This document shows, piece after piece, positions 25,134 to 33,206 of a stretch of 64,000 nt of DNA. The translations under genes were made by a program, and so were the position numbers. Location of the stretch: assembly GCF_017355525.1 (NCBI RefSeq), contig NZ_CP067395.1, positions 2,418,001-2,482,000 of the forward strand, read 5' to 3'. The notes beneath the pieces were generated by a model, which searched no databases, was not told the DNA's origin, and was given only the letters and a program-made list of their open reading frames with translations. Each line of letters opens with the position of its first letter. The stretch's first letter is position 1. The DNA is from Lysobacter enzymogenes. Lineage in GTDB: Bacteria; Pseudomonadota; Gammaproteobacteria; Xanthomonadales; Xanthomonadaceae.

Positions 25134-26999
25134 ATGAACCTCGCCGCCGACGCCCTCGCGCCCACCGCCGCGCCGCTGCGCCTGCGCCCGCCCGGCGCCG
25201 CCGCGCCCGCCGGCGCGCCCGCGCGCCGCTTCGCCATCGACGCCGACTTCGGCCACGGCGGCACCTGGGCCGGCATCGCCGACCTGGCCGAGGCGGCGTG
25301 GCGCGAACTGGGCGAACGCGGCCGCGAGGACCTGATCGACGCGCACAACCCCGAACTGCACATGGCGCTGGCGCGCCACCGCGACCGCATCGCGCTCAAG
25401 TACGCCTGCCTGACCGAGACCGCGCACGATGCCGAGCGCACCCGCAATTTCCCGCTCGACCGCGCCTACCGGCTGGTGCACGGGCTGGTCGGGCTGATGC
25501 TGGACTGGAAGCGCGCGCTCGCGCCGCAGCAGCCGTGGCGGGTCGCGGCGTACGGCTACGACCGCGCCGAGCATCTGGCCGCGCGCTTCTTCGCCGAACT
25601 GGCGCGGCGCGGCGCGGACGCGGGCATCGAAGTGGTCGCGTACAGCGCGCTGGACGCCGCCGCGCTCGCGCAACGCGCGCCGGGCCTGTCGGCCGAGCCC
25701 GTCGCCGACGACGGCGCCGCGCCGACGCCGCCGGTCGCGCTCGACGAGGCGGGTTACGTCGCGGTCCACGCGCAGCTCGAACGCGGCGATCCTCTGGCCT
25801 GGGAAATCCACGCGCCGGCGCTGATCGCCTACCACCGCGCCCGCGGCGAAGACGCGCTGGCCGCGCGCGCCGCGCTGCGCGCGCTGTGCCTGAGCAACCA
25901 CTACGGCTATTACCACGAGTCGGCCAGCTTCGCCGACGCGGTGCTGGCGCATTTCGAGGACATGGTCGGCGACGACCAGGACGCGCGCTGGAACTACATC
26001 GGCAACATCTTCCAGGGACTGGTCAGTTCCGGCCAGCAGGAGCGCGCGCTGGAACTGATCCTGACCCGCGCCGAGCCGCATCTGACCCGGATCGAACTGC
26101 GCGCGAAGATGCACTACCTGCTGTCGATGATCCACCTGCGCTACGCGCGCAAGCCCGACATCGCCCTGGCCGAGCGCTACATCCTGCAAGCCGCGCAGGA
26201 CATCGCCGCCGCGCGCGGCCGCATCGACGACGCCGACCAGACCTTCCTGAGGGTGTTCATCGACAACGGCCTGGCGTTCCTGCGCGTGCGCCAGGGCCGC
26301 GCGCCCGAAGCGCTGGCGCTGTGCGAGAGCGGCTACGGCCTGCTGACCCGCGAACTCGGCGAAGCCCGCCACGCCCTGCACCGCTCGGTGCTGCAGTACA
26401 ACGCCGCCCAGGTCTACGTGATGCTCGACCGCGCCGACGACGCGCTGGCGCATTACCGCAAAGCCATCGAGATGGATCCGTACTACTCCGAGTACTACAA
26501 CGAAAGCGGCAACCTGCTGCAGCGCCAGGGCCGTTACGAGGACGCGCTGGCCCAGTACGAACTGGCGATCCGCTACAGCGCGCCGTATCCGGAAGTGCAC
26601 TTCAACCGCGGCGTCTGCCAGTCCCATCTCGGCGACTGGGAGGCGGCGCTGGCCAGCTTCGCGCTGAGCCTGGAGCTCAACCCGCAGCAGCCGGAGATCC
26701 ATCAGATCCGCGCCGAGATCCACGAGCAGCTCGAAGACGCCGACGCCGCGCTGGCCGATTACGACGCCGCGATCGCCCTGGCCGCCGACTCGGTGACCGC
26801 GCGGGTCAACCGCGCGGTGCTGCACTACGGGCGCGGCGACTATCCGCTCGCGCTGGCCGACATGGACCGGGTCATCGCGCTCGACGACGGCCAGCCCGAG
26901 CATTACGAGAACCGCGCCGAGATCCACAAGGCGATGCAGCGCGACGAGCTGTACCGCCGCGACCTCGACCGCGCCGAGGCCTGTCGCGCGGCGGCCTGA
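25134..26999 (+). CDS. TPR protein with unassigned N-terminal domain, peptide locus
   Basis: 621 residues, cytoplasmic, no signal peptide. An Ala/Pro linker (1-30) is followed by a domain of roughly 30-180 that I do not recognise (FGHGGTWAGIADLAEAAW, HNPELHMALARHRDRIALKY). A mostly helical middle leads to a TPR array at about 418-615 (NAAQVYVMLDRADDALAHYRKAIEMDP, YNESGNLLQRQGRYEDALAQYELAI and four more). AAGGAG lies six bases before the ATG, and only 46 bp separate it from the M50 gene, so the two form one operon. It may be a scaffold or hold the modifying activity of the locus (inference). Confidence 0.82.
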   Translation: MNLAADALAPTAAPLRLRPPGAAAPAGAPARRFAIDADFGHGGTWAGIADLAEAAWRELGERGREDLIDAHNPELHMALARHRDRIALKYACLTETAHDAERTRNFPLDRAYRLVHGLVGLMLDWKRALAPQQPWRVAAYGYDRAEHLAARFFAELARRGADAGIEVVAYSALDAAALAQRAPGLSAEPVADDGAAPTPPVALDEAGYVAVHAQLERGDPLAWEIHAPALIAYHRARGEDALAARAALRALCLSNHYGYYHESASFADAVLAHFEDMVGDDQDARWNYIGNIFQGLVSSGQQERALELILTRAEPHLTRIELRAKMHYLLSMIHLRYARKPDIALAERYILQAAQDIAAARGRIDDADQTFLRVFIDNGLAFLRVRQGRAPEALALCESGYGLLTRELGEARHALHRSVLQYNAAQVYVMLDRADDALAHYRKAIEMDPYYSEYYNESGNLLQRQGRYEDALAQYELAIRYSAPYPEVHFNRGVCQSHLGDWEAALASFALSLELNPQQPEIHQIRAEIHEQLEDADAALADYDAAIALAADSVTARVNRAVLHYGRGDYPLALADMDRVIALDDGQPEHYENRAEIHKAMQRDELYRRDLDRAEACRAAA

Positions 27000-27403
27000 T
27001 CGACTCGGCCTGACGACGCGGCCTGACGACACGAACCGGCGACGCGGCCTGAGCGTCGCTCGCGGCCGCGACCCCGCGCCGCGCGCCGCCCGCGCGCGGC
27101 GTTCGCGCAAGCTCGTGCTGCGGCGCAACGGCGACCGGTGCCTGCGTCGCCGTAGCCGCTGCAGCGCGCTTCGCCGCCGCAGCGCGCGCAGTGGCTTGAT
27201 CGGATGGGAAAAACTTCGCCGCGCCCGCGCGGTTAAACGTTTTTGCGTTGTTTAAATCGATCTAAACGTTGACACCGGGAAATTCCCGCTCGCACTGTCG
27301 CCTCGTCGCCGCCCCGGCGACAGGCCGGCGCGAACACGGCGCGCGCGGCTCCCGCCCGCCCACCGCCGCGTCTTCGCCGACGCCCACCGCAGGGAATCGC
27401 ACC
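27000..27403. promoter_or_regulatory. 400-bp gap with palindromic operator-like cluster at 27233-27271
   Basis: Between the TPR gene and the GH18-like gene. It contains a 14/16 palindrome TTTAAATCGATCTAAA (27251-27266) centred on CG, and TAAACGTT twice (27234-27241 and 27262-27269), in an otherwise very GC-rich stretch. The layout suggests a LacI- or GntR-type operator controlling the secreted glycan-acting protein downstream. The regulator is unknown. Confidence 0.45.
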
Positions 27404-29014
27404 ATGCCCAAGCCGACTCCGCATTCCACCGTTGCCGACCGTTCGCGCCGCTGGCGCCTGCGCGCCCTGGCGCTGTCGCTGGCCGCGCTCGCCGCGCCGG
27501 CGTCCGCCGCCGAATCGGCGATCTTCGGCGGCGGCCCGTTCTATTCCGGCGGGCAGACCGTCATCAACGACCTCAAGTCCTCCGGCTTCACCACCGTGTT
27601 CCTGTGGAGCATCCACATCGAGGACAACGGCGACCTGGTCTACAACGACATCCCTATCGTCAAGAACGGCGCCTACACCGGCAGCGACGCCGACTGGCCG
27701 GCGCGGCTGGCCTCGCTGAAGACCGCGCCGACCTCGGTCAAGCGGGTCGAAGTCTCGATCGGCGCCTGGGGCGTGCCCGACTTCGAACGCATGGCCAAGC
27801 TCGCCAACGGCACCGCGGCCGGTTGCGGCAGCACCCTCGTCTGCGGCACCGGCAGCACCAGCATCCTGTACCGCAACTTCCAGGCGCTGAAGACCGCGAC
27901 CGGCGCCGACGCGGTCAACTTCGACGACGAGAGCCACTACAACGTCGCCGACACCACCGCCTTCGGCCAGATGCTGGTCGCGCTCGGCTACAAGATCACG
28001 TTCGCGCCGTACACCAACCAGAGTTTCTGGAAAGGCGTGAAGGACAACCTCGGCGCCTCGGTCGACCGCATCTACCTGCAGGTCTACGACGGCGGCGCCG
28101 GCAACGACCCGGCCAACTGGAACACCGCGATGGGCATGACCGTGATGCCCGGCCTGTGGACCAAGCACGGCAGCGGCTGCACCGCCGGCGACAGTCCCGC
28201 CTCGGTGCAAACCCGCATGGCCGGCTGGAAGACCAGCGCCGGCATCAACGGCGGCTTCCTGTGGCTGTACGACGACATCCAGAAGTGCTCGGCGCAAGGC
28301 ACCAGCGCGCAGTACGCGGCGGCGATCAACAATGCGCTCAGCGGCAACAGCGCGCCGGTGGCCAACTTCGGCGTGACCGTCAACGGCCTGACCGCGAACT
28401 TCAGCGATTCCTCCAGCGACGCCGACGGCAGCATCGCTTCGCGCAGCTGGAATTTCGGCGACGGCTCGACTTCGACCGCGACCAACCCGTCGCACGCCTA
28501 CGCCAGCGCCGGCAACTACACCGTCGGCCTGACCGTCACCGACAACGGCGGCGCCAGCAACACCAAGACCTCGACCGTTTCGGTCGGCGCCGGCAACGTC
28601 AACCTCGCGCTGAACAAGCCGACCACCAGCTCGGCCGCGTGCAACAGCAACGAGAGCGCGGCCAAGGCGGTCAACGGCAGCGTCTCCGGCGGCAACACCG
28701 ACAAGTTCTGCTCGCTGGCCTCGCCGGCGTGGCTGCAGGTCGACCTGGGTTCGGCGCAGACGGTCAGCAGCTTCACCGTCAAGCACGCCGGCGCCGGCGG
28801 CGAGTCGGCGAGCTGGAACAGCAAGGCCTTCAGCATCCAGACCTCGACCAACGGCAGCAGCTGGAGCACGCCGGTGTCGGTGACGGCGAACAGCGGCAAC
28901 ACCTCGACCCATGCGATCGGCGCGACCTCGGCGCGCTACATCAAGCTCAACGTGACCACGCCGACGCAGAACGGCGATCCGGCCACGCGGATTTACGAGT
29001 TCGAGGTGCGCTGA
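27404..29014 (+). CDS. Secreted GH18-like protein with PKD and F5/8C (CBM32-like) domains
   Basis: 536 residues. A signal peptide ends near residue 36 (APASAAES). A GH18-like TIM-barrel region (~37-310) carries IGAWGVPDFERM and D169-A-V-N-F-D-D-E176, a variant of the chitinase motif DxxDxDxE with Asn at the fourth position but the catalytic Glu kept, and ends with the W/Y-rich GGFLWLYDDI. A PKD domain (~315-395, WNFGDGSTSTATNPSHAYASAGNYTV) and a discoidin / F5/8 type C module (~400-536) follow, typical for binding polysaccharide. AGGG lies nine bases before the ATG. The substrate may be a GlcNAc-containing polymer or glycoprotein; activity is not proven. Confidence 0.82.
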   Translation: MPKPTPHSTVADRSRRWRLRALALSLAALAAPASAAESAIFGGGPFYSGGQTVINDLKSSGFTTVFLWSIHIEDNGDLVYNDIPIVKNGAYTGSDADWPARLASLKTAPTSVKRVEVSIGAWGVPDFERMAKLANGTAAGCGSTLVCGTGSTSILYRNFQALKTATGADAVNFDDESHYNVADTTAFGQMLVALGYKITFAPYTNQSFWKGVKDNLGASVDRIYLQVYDGGAGNDPANWNTAMGMTVMPGLWTKHGSGCTAGDSPASVQTRMAGWKTSAGINGGFLWLYDDIQKCSAQGTSAQYAAAINNALSGNSAPVANFGVTVNGLTANFSDSSSDADGSIASRSWNFGDGSTSTATNPSHAYASAGNYTVGLTVTDNGGASNTKTSTVSVGAGNVNLALNKPTTSSAACNSNESAAKAVNGSVSGGNTDKFCSLASPAWLQVDLGSAQTVSSFTVKHAGAGGESASWNSKAFSIQTSTNGSSWSTPVSVTANSGNTSTHAIGATSARYIKLNVTTPTQNGDPATRIYEFEVR

Positions 29015-29039
29015 ACCGCGTCGTAGCCACGATGCCCCC

Positions 29040-29136
29040 TGTAGGAGCGGCGCGAGCCGCGACCGCGACAACGCGACTACGCCGAAACTCGCGCAATCGT
29101 TGCGTTGTCGCGGTCGCGGCTCGCGCCGCTCCTACA
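29040..29136. repeat. GTAG-type REP pair, head to head (97 bp)
   Basis: Forward copy 29040-29069 and inverted copy 29107-29136 with a 37-bp centre, between convergent genes. It is followed immediately by the ahpD terminator. It has the same overall size as the 5506-5602 element. Confidence 0.8.
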
Positions 29137-29139
29137 GGC

Positions 29140-29174
29140 AAAAAAAAAGATCGCCGGTGTTGCCACCGGCGATC
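29140..29174 (-). terminator. Rho-independent terminator of ahpD
   Basis: A perfect 11-bp stem GATCGCCGGTG/CACCGGCGATC (29149-29159 with 29164-29174), 4-base loop, then a run of nine T on the minus strand. It starts 33 bases beyond the ahpD stop. Confidence 0.93.
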
Positions 29175-29206
29175 CCCTACCACCATCCAACTTTTAAGCG
29201 CGCGGC

Positions 29207-29734
29207 TCAGGCCTGTTCGAGCGCCACCGCCACCGCATGCACCACCGCGCCGATCTTGAGCGCGCTCTGCACGCCCTGCGCGCTGATCTCGTGCTTGCGC
29301 AGCACCTTCTCGTGCGAGTCCATGCAGGCGCCGCAGCCGTTGATCGCCGACACCGCCAGCGAGGCCAGTTCGAAGGTCATCTTGTCGATGCCCGGGTTGG
29401 CCATGACGTTCATGCGCAGGCCGGCGCGCAGCTGGCCGTACTCCTCGTTCTGGATCAGGTGGGTGGCGCGGTAATAGATGTTGTTCATGCCCATCACCGC
29501 GGCCGCGGCCTTGGCGCCGGCGATTTCCTCGGCCGACAGCTTCTCGGCGGCGAAGGCTTCGATCGCCTCGGTCAGCGGCTTGTAGCGCGAAGCGATCGCG
29601 CACGACAGAGCGATGGCGCGGATCTGCTTGGCGTCCAGGCCCTGCGAGCCGGCGTCGCTGAGCACGCTGTCGAGGTTGAGCTTGAGGTCCTTGGCGTAAT
29701 CGGGCAGCGAATTGCGAAGATCGGTAAGGCTCAT
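29207..29734 (-). CDS. ahpD: Alkyl hydroperoxide reductase D
   Basis: Carboxymuconolactone-decarboxylase-fold peroxidase/reductase (175 residues) that re-reduces AhpC through lipoamide or a similar carrier. The catalytic set E122 ... C134-G-A-C137 ... H141 has the same spacing as the characterised mycobacterial enzyme (E-x11-C-x2-C-x3-H). AGGAG lies seven bases before the ATG at 29732-29734. It follows ahpC in the same direction, 377 bp apart, with a terminator after each gene, so ahpD may be made both by read-through and from its own promoter. Confidence 0.94.
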   Translation of the reverse strand: MSLTDLRNSLPDYAKDLKLNLDSVLSDAGSQGLDAKQIRAIALSCAIASRYKPLTEAIEAFAAEKLSAEEIAGAKAAAAVMGMNNIYYRATHLIQNEEYGQLRAGLRMNVMANPGIDKMTFELASLAVSAINGCGACMDSHEKVLRKHEISAQGVQSALKIGAVVHAVAVALEQA

Positions 29735-30111
29735 CGGAAAGCTCCTGGAATTCTCGAATCGGGGGACGGCCGCGATGCGCGCGCTCAAGCGCCTGGCGGG
29801 CGTGCGCAGGCGCACGGCTGGCTGGGAACTCGATCTGGGCGTAAACGCAGCGGCCGCGCTTGCAGCGAGGTAAAAACAGCCGGGGCGAACCCCGGCTGCA
29901 GGCACCCGCACGGAGGGGAGGGAGGCCGGTGCGACCGGCCGCATGCGGGGTAGTGCCGAAGAAGACTGCGCTGCCGGCGCGAACCGGCGGCGCAGGGAGA
30001 ACCGAGGGGGCGCCGGGTCACGGAATCCGGCGCCGCGGGACGAACGTCCCGAGGTCGAAACCCTGCGCCGGGCCGCCGTTCGGGGGCGGCCGGCGCCGGG
30101 CGCCTTGCGGC
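29735..30111. other. 377-bp gap between ahpC and ahpD
   Basis: No gene is seen. Besides the ahpC terminator at 29872-29898 it contains GC-rich inverted stretches near 30060-30105. A separate ahpD promoter would be expected between 29735 and 29870 but no boxes could be assigned. Confidence 0.5.
29872..29898 (-). terminator. Rho-independent terminator or attenuator after ahpC
   Basis: A 9-bp stem CAGCCGGGG/CCCCGGCTG (29877-29885 with 29890-29898) with CGAA loop; the minus strand continues with TTTTT. It is about 210 bases beyond the ahpC stop and upstream of ahpD. Confidence 0.8.
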
Positions 30112-30651
30112 TTAGGCGACCTTCAGGGTGTTGTCGCCCTGGTTCCAGTTGCACGGGCACAGCTCGTCGGTCTGCAGGGCGTCCAGCACGCGCAGCACTT
30201 CCTGCGGGTTGCGGCCGACCGAACCGTCGGTGACGTAGACGAAGCGGATGATGCCTTCCGGGTCGACCAGGAAGGTGGCGCGCTGGGCGACGCCGTCTTC
30301 GCTGAGGATGCCCAGGGCCGAGGTCAGGTCCTTCTTGATGTCGGCCAGCATGGGGAACGGCAGGTCGCGCAGGTCCTTGTGGTCCTTGCGCCACGCCAGG
30401 TGGACGAACTCGCTGTCGGTGGACGCGGCCAGCACCTGGCAGTCGCGGTCCAGGAACTGCTGGTTCAGGTCGCCGAAGCCCTTGATCTCGGTCGGGCAGA
30501 CGAAGGTGAAGTCCTTCGGGTAGAAGAACACCAGCAGCCACTTGCCCTTGTAGGTGTCGTTGTCGATGTCCGCGAAGGCGGTGTCGAGGTTGTCGATGCC
30601 GACGGTGGCCTTGACCTTGAATTTCGGGAACTTCTCGCCGATCGAAAGCAT
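30112..30651 (-). CDS. ahpC: Peroxiredoxin, alkyl hydroperoxide reductase C
   Basis: Two-cysteine peroxiredoxin of 179 residues reducing peroxides and peroxynitrite. The peroxidatic Cys is C52 in FYPKDFTFVCPTE, and the resolving cysteines are C165/C167 in ELCPCNW; the CxC near the C-terminus is the type that works with AhpD rather than AhpF. The ATG at 30649-30651 (MLSIGEKFPKFKV) has AGGAG upstream. It is divergent from oxyR across a 154-bp region holding an OxyR-box-like site, so OxyR-dependent induction by peroxide is expected. Confidence 0.95.
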   Translation of the reverse strand: MLSIGEKFPKFKVKATVGIDNLDTAFADIDNDTYKGKWLLVFFYPKDFTFVCPTEIKGFGDLNQQFLDRDCQVLAASTDSEFVHLAWRKDHKDLRDLPFPMLADIKKDLTSALGILSEDGVAQRATFLVDPEGIIRFVYVTDGSVGRNPQEVLRVLDALQTDELCPCNWNQGDNTLKVA

Positions 30652-30755
30652 GCGGGTATCTCCTGGATGGGATGGGAGGGTGGTGAAGGAAGGGGGGTGC
30701 AGCGGAGGCACAACCTTAGGACGCTTATGTTGCGCTACAGCAATTGATTACTGAA

Positions 30756-30792
30756 ATGAATTGTTCCTATTATGCCGATAGCCATCTTCAAT
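30756..30792. promoter_or_regulatory. OxyR-box-like operator between ahpC and oxyR
   Basis: Four tetramers at 11-base spacing: ATGA (30756-30759), CTAT (30767-30770), ATAG (30778-30781), CAAT (30789-30792). The consensus for tetrameric OxyR is ATAG-N7-CTAT-N7-ATAG-N7-CTAT; the two inner elements match exactly and the outer two partly. It is in the divergent promoter region, so it can serve both ahpC activation and oxyR autoregulation. Confidence 0.75.
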
Positions 30793-30805
30793 TGACAGCC
30801 GAGCG

Positions 30806-31753
30806 ATGAACCTTCGAGACCTCAAATATCTGGTCGCCCTCGCCGATCACAAGCACTTCGGCCGCGCCGCCGCGGCCAGCTTCGTGAGCCAGCCCACGCT
30901 TTCGACCCAGATCAAGAAACTCGAGGACGAGCTCGGCGTCTCGCTGGTCGAACGCGCGCCGCGGCGGGTGATGCTGACCCCGGTCGGGCGCGACATCGCC
31001 GAGCGCGCGCGCAAGGTCATCGCCGATGTCGAGCAGATGAGCGAGATCGCGCGCCGCAGCCAGGATCCGGAGGCCGGCACGGTGCGGCTGGGCCTGTTCC
31101 CGACCCTCGGCCCTTACCTGTTGCCGCATGTGGTGCCGAACCTGCGCAAGCGCTTCCCGCGCCTGGAGCTGCTGCTGGTCGAGGAAAAGACCGACCAGAT
31201 CCTCGCCCGCCTGCGCGACGGCCGCCTCGACGCCGGCCTGCTGGCGCTGCCGATCCACGACGACCAGTTGCACGTCGAACCGCTGTTCGACGAACCCTTC
31301 ATGCTGGCGGTGCCGCAGCAGCATCCGATGGCCGCGCGCGACGCGCTGGACCTGCACGATCTCGACGACCAGCACCTGCTGCTGCTCGAAGAAGGCCACT
31401 GCCTGCGCGACCAGGCCCTCGACGTATGCCGCATGGCCGGCGCCGACGAACGCGACGGCTTCCGCGCGACCAGCCTGGAAACGCTGCGGCAGATGGTCGC
31501 CGCCGGCGTCGGCATCACCTTGCTGCCTACGCTCGCGGTGCAGCCGCCGGTGCCGAACTCGCCCGACATCCGCCTGCTGCGCTTCAACGGCAAGGCGCCG
31601 CACCGGCAGATCGGCATGCTGTGGCGGCGCAGTTCGGCGATGTCGGAGTTCCTGATGCAGTTGGCCGACGAGTTGCGCAAGCTGCCGGCCGCGCTGTTGC
31701 AGCCGCCCGGCAACCCCACCGGCAAGCGCAAGCCGGCCGCGGGCGCGCGGTGA
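30806..31753 (+). CDS. oxyR: Hydrogen peroxide-sensing regulator OxyR
   Basis: LysR-family regulator of 315 residues. N-terminal winged helix (MNLRDLKYLVALADHKHFGRAA ... SQPTLSTQIKKLE); the substrate-binding-like domain holds the redox pair C199 and C208 in EEGHCLRDQALDVC, the same numbers and setting as E. coli OxyR. The Arg/Lys/Pro-rich tail is a lineage extension. Its stop overlaps the start of the next gene (GTGA), so the two are coupled. It is divergent from ahpC with an OxyR box between. Confidence 0.96.
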   Translation: MNLRDLKYLVALADHKHFGRAAAASFVSQPTLSTQIKKLEDELGVSLVERAPRRVMLTPVGRDIAERARKVIADVEQMSEIARRSQDPEAGTVRLGLFPTLGPYLLPHVVPNLRKRFPRLELLLVEEKTDQILARLRDGRLDAGLLALPIHDDQLHVEPLFDEPFMLAVPQQHPMAARDALDLHDLDDQHLLLLEEGHCLRDQALDVCRMAGADERDGFRATSLETLRQMVAAGVGITLLPTLAVQPPVPNSPDIRLLRFNGKAPHRQIGMLWRRSSAMSEFLMQLADELRKLPAALLQPPGNPTGKRKPAAGAR

Positions 31754-32400
31754 TCGAGCTGCGCCGCGAATGGATCGCCGCGGCGCTGGCGCTGTGCGCG
31801 GTCGGTTGGTGGTATTCGCCGATTTCGCCGCGCGCGCTGCCGTTTCCGGCGCAAATGCCCGGCTTCGCCCAACCGTGCCTGCCGCCGCCGCTGGTCGCCG
31901 CCGGCGCCGAACCCTTGCAGACCGCGGTGCCCGGCGAACTGCGGCCGTTCCGGCTCGAAGCCGGCACGCTGACGCCGCTGGCCGGTTTCAGCATCGACGC
32001 GCGGGTGCTGTCGCGGCGCGATTACCGCGCCGACCGCCTGGCCGATTTCGCGCCGACCGATCTGGCGGTCGGTTGGGGCCGCCTCGACGACGACGCGGTG
32101 GTGGCGCGCATGCGCTTCAAACAGGAAGTGCGTTTCGTGACGTATTACTGGGACCAGGAGCCGCCGATTCCGATGCAGGAAATTCTACGTTCCAGCGCCA
32201 ACCTGCACATCATCCCGGCCGATGCGCAGGTCGCGCGCGAGCTCAAGCGTACCCGCGCCGACGCGCGCGTGCGCGTCGACGGCTGGCTGGTGCGGATCGA
32301 CTCCAAGCGCGGCTGGGACGCGACCAGTTCGCTGACCCGCGACGACACCGGCGCCGGCGCGTGCGAGATCGTCTACGCCTGCGCGATCCAGGTGCGCTGA
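31750..32400 (+). CDS. Membrane-anchored protein of unknown function, coupled to oxyR
   Basis: 216 residues starting at GTG 31750, overlapping the oxyR stop by four bases (GTGA). An N-terminal membrane segment (AAALALCAVGWWY, about 8-22) is followed by a periplasmic domain with FSIDARVLSRRDYRADRLADF, LAVGWGRLDDD, VTYYWDQEPPIP and a C-terminal GWLVRIDSKRGWDATSSLTRDD ending with a cysteine pair in GACEIVYACAIQVR, possibly a disulfide. No family assigned. Coupling to oxyR suggests a role in the oxidative response, but this is context only. Confidence 0.75.
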   Translation: MIELRREWIAAALALCAVGWWYSPISPRALPFPAQMPGFAQPCLPPPLVAAGAEPLQTAVPGELRPFRLEAGTLTPLAGFSIDARVLSRRDYRADRLADFAPTDLAVGWGRLDDDAVVARMRFKQEVRFVTYYWDQEPPIPMQEILRSSANLHIIPADAQVARELKRTRADARVRVDGWLVRIDSKRGWDATSSLTRDDTGAGACEIVYACAIQVR

Positions 32401-32521
32401 GCGCGCGGGCGCTCGCGGCGAGCGCATCTGCGCGAACGCGCGCGCGACGCTGACGGCCGTCACTGGCGGCGCGCGCGGGCGCGTTCGACCATGCGCGTCC
32501 TCACGCACAGGACCCGCCCGC

Positions 32522-33094
32522 ATGACCCAGCGCATCGTCGCAGTGATGATCGACCGTCCCGCCGATTGGGAATACGGCCCGTTGCTCGGCGCCGCGCACG
32601 CGTGGTTCGGCATCGACGTGGTCAGCGTCAGCCTCGACGCCGCGCCGCTGACCACGATGGGCGGGCTGAGCCTGCAGCCGCAGCGGCGCCTCGACGAGCT
32701 CGATCCGGCCGACGCCGAACTGTGGGTCGTGCCCGGCAGCCCGCTGTGGGACGAAGCGCCGGCGCCGGCGGCGATCGTCGCGGCGCTGCGCGCGCGCGCC
32801 GCGGCCGGCGGCGCGATCGCCGGCATCTGCGGCGGCACCCGCGCGCTGGCCGCGGCCGGGCTGTTGAACGAGCGCGGCCACACCAGCAACGAACCCGGCT
32901 ACCTCGATGCGGTGCCCGGCTACCGCGGGCAAGCGCATTACCGCGAACAGGCCTGCGTCAGCGCCGGCGGCATCGTGACCGCGCCCGGCAGCGCGCCGGT
33001 GTCCTTCGCCGAAGCGTGCCTGCGCCTGGTGGTGCCTGAGCAGGCGGACGGGATTGCGCAGATGCGCGGAATGTTCGCGCGCGAGTTCGCTTGA
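32522..33094 (+). CDS. DJ-1/PfpI family protein
   Basis: 190-residue glutamine-amidotransferase-like fold. The nucleophile elbow is C103 in AGICGGTRALAAAG, and an acidic partner E17 lies in ADWEYGPLL. The DJ-1/PfpI family includes glyoxalases, chaperones and proteases; this member resembles the YajL/YdeA-like small cytoplasmic forms, but function is not fixed by sequence. Located with oxyR, ahpC and msrA, it fits an oxidative or carbonyl stress role (inference). Start ATG 32522. Confidence 0.88.
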   Translation: MTQRIVAVMIDRPADWEYGPLLGAAHAWFGIDVVSVSLDAAPLTTMGGLSLQPQRRLDELDPADAELWVVPGSPLWDEAPAPAAIVAALRARAAAGGAIAGICGGTRALAAAGLLNERGHTSNEPGYLDAVPGYRGQAHYREQACVSAGGIVTAPGSAPVSFAEACLRLVVPEQADGIAQMRGMFAREFA

Positions 33095-33206
33095 GGGCAC
33101 GAGGCGCGACTTGGGACTCGATTCAAAAAGTCCCAAGGCCTGTCAGCCAAAGCCGCGACCCGCTCGTTTCGCCGAATCCCGGATCCCGAATCCCGAATCC
33201 CGAGCT

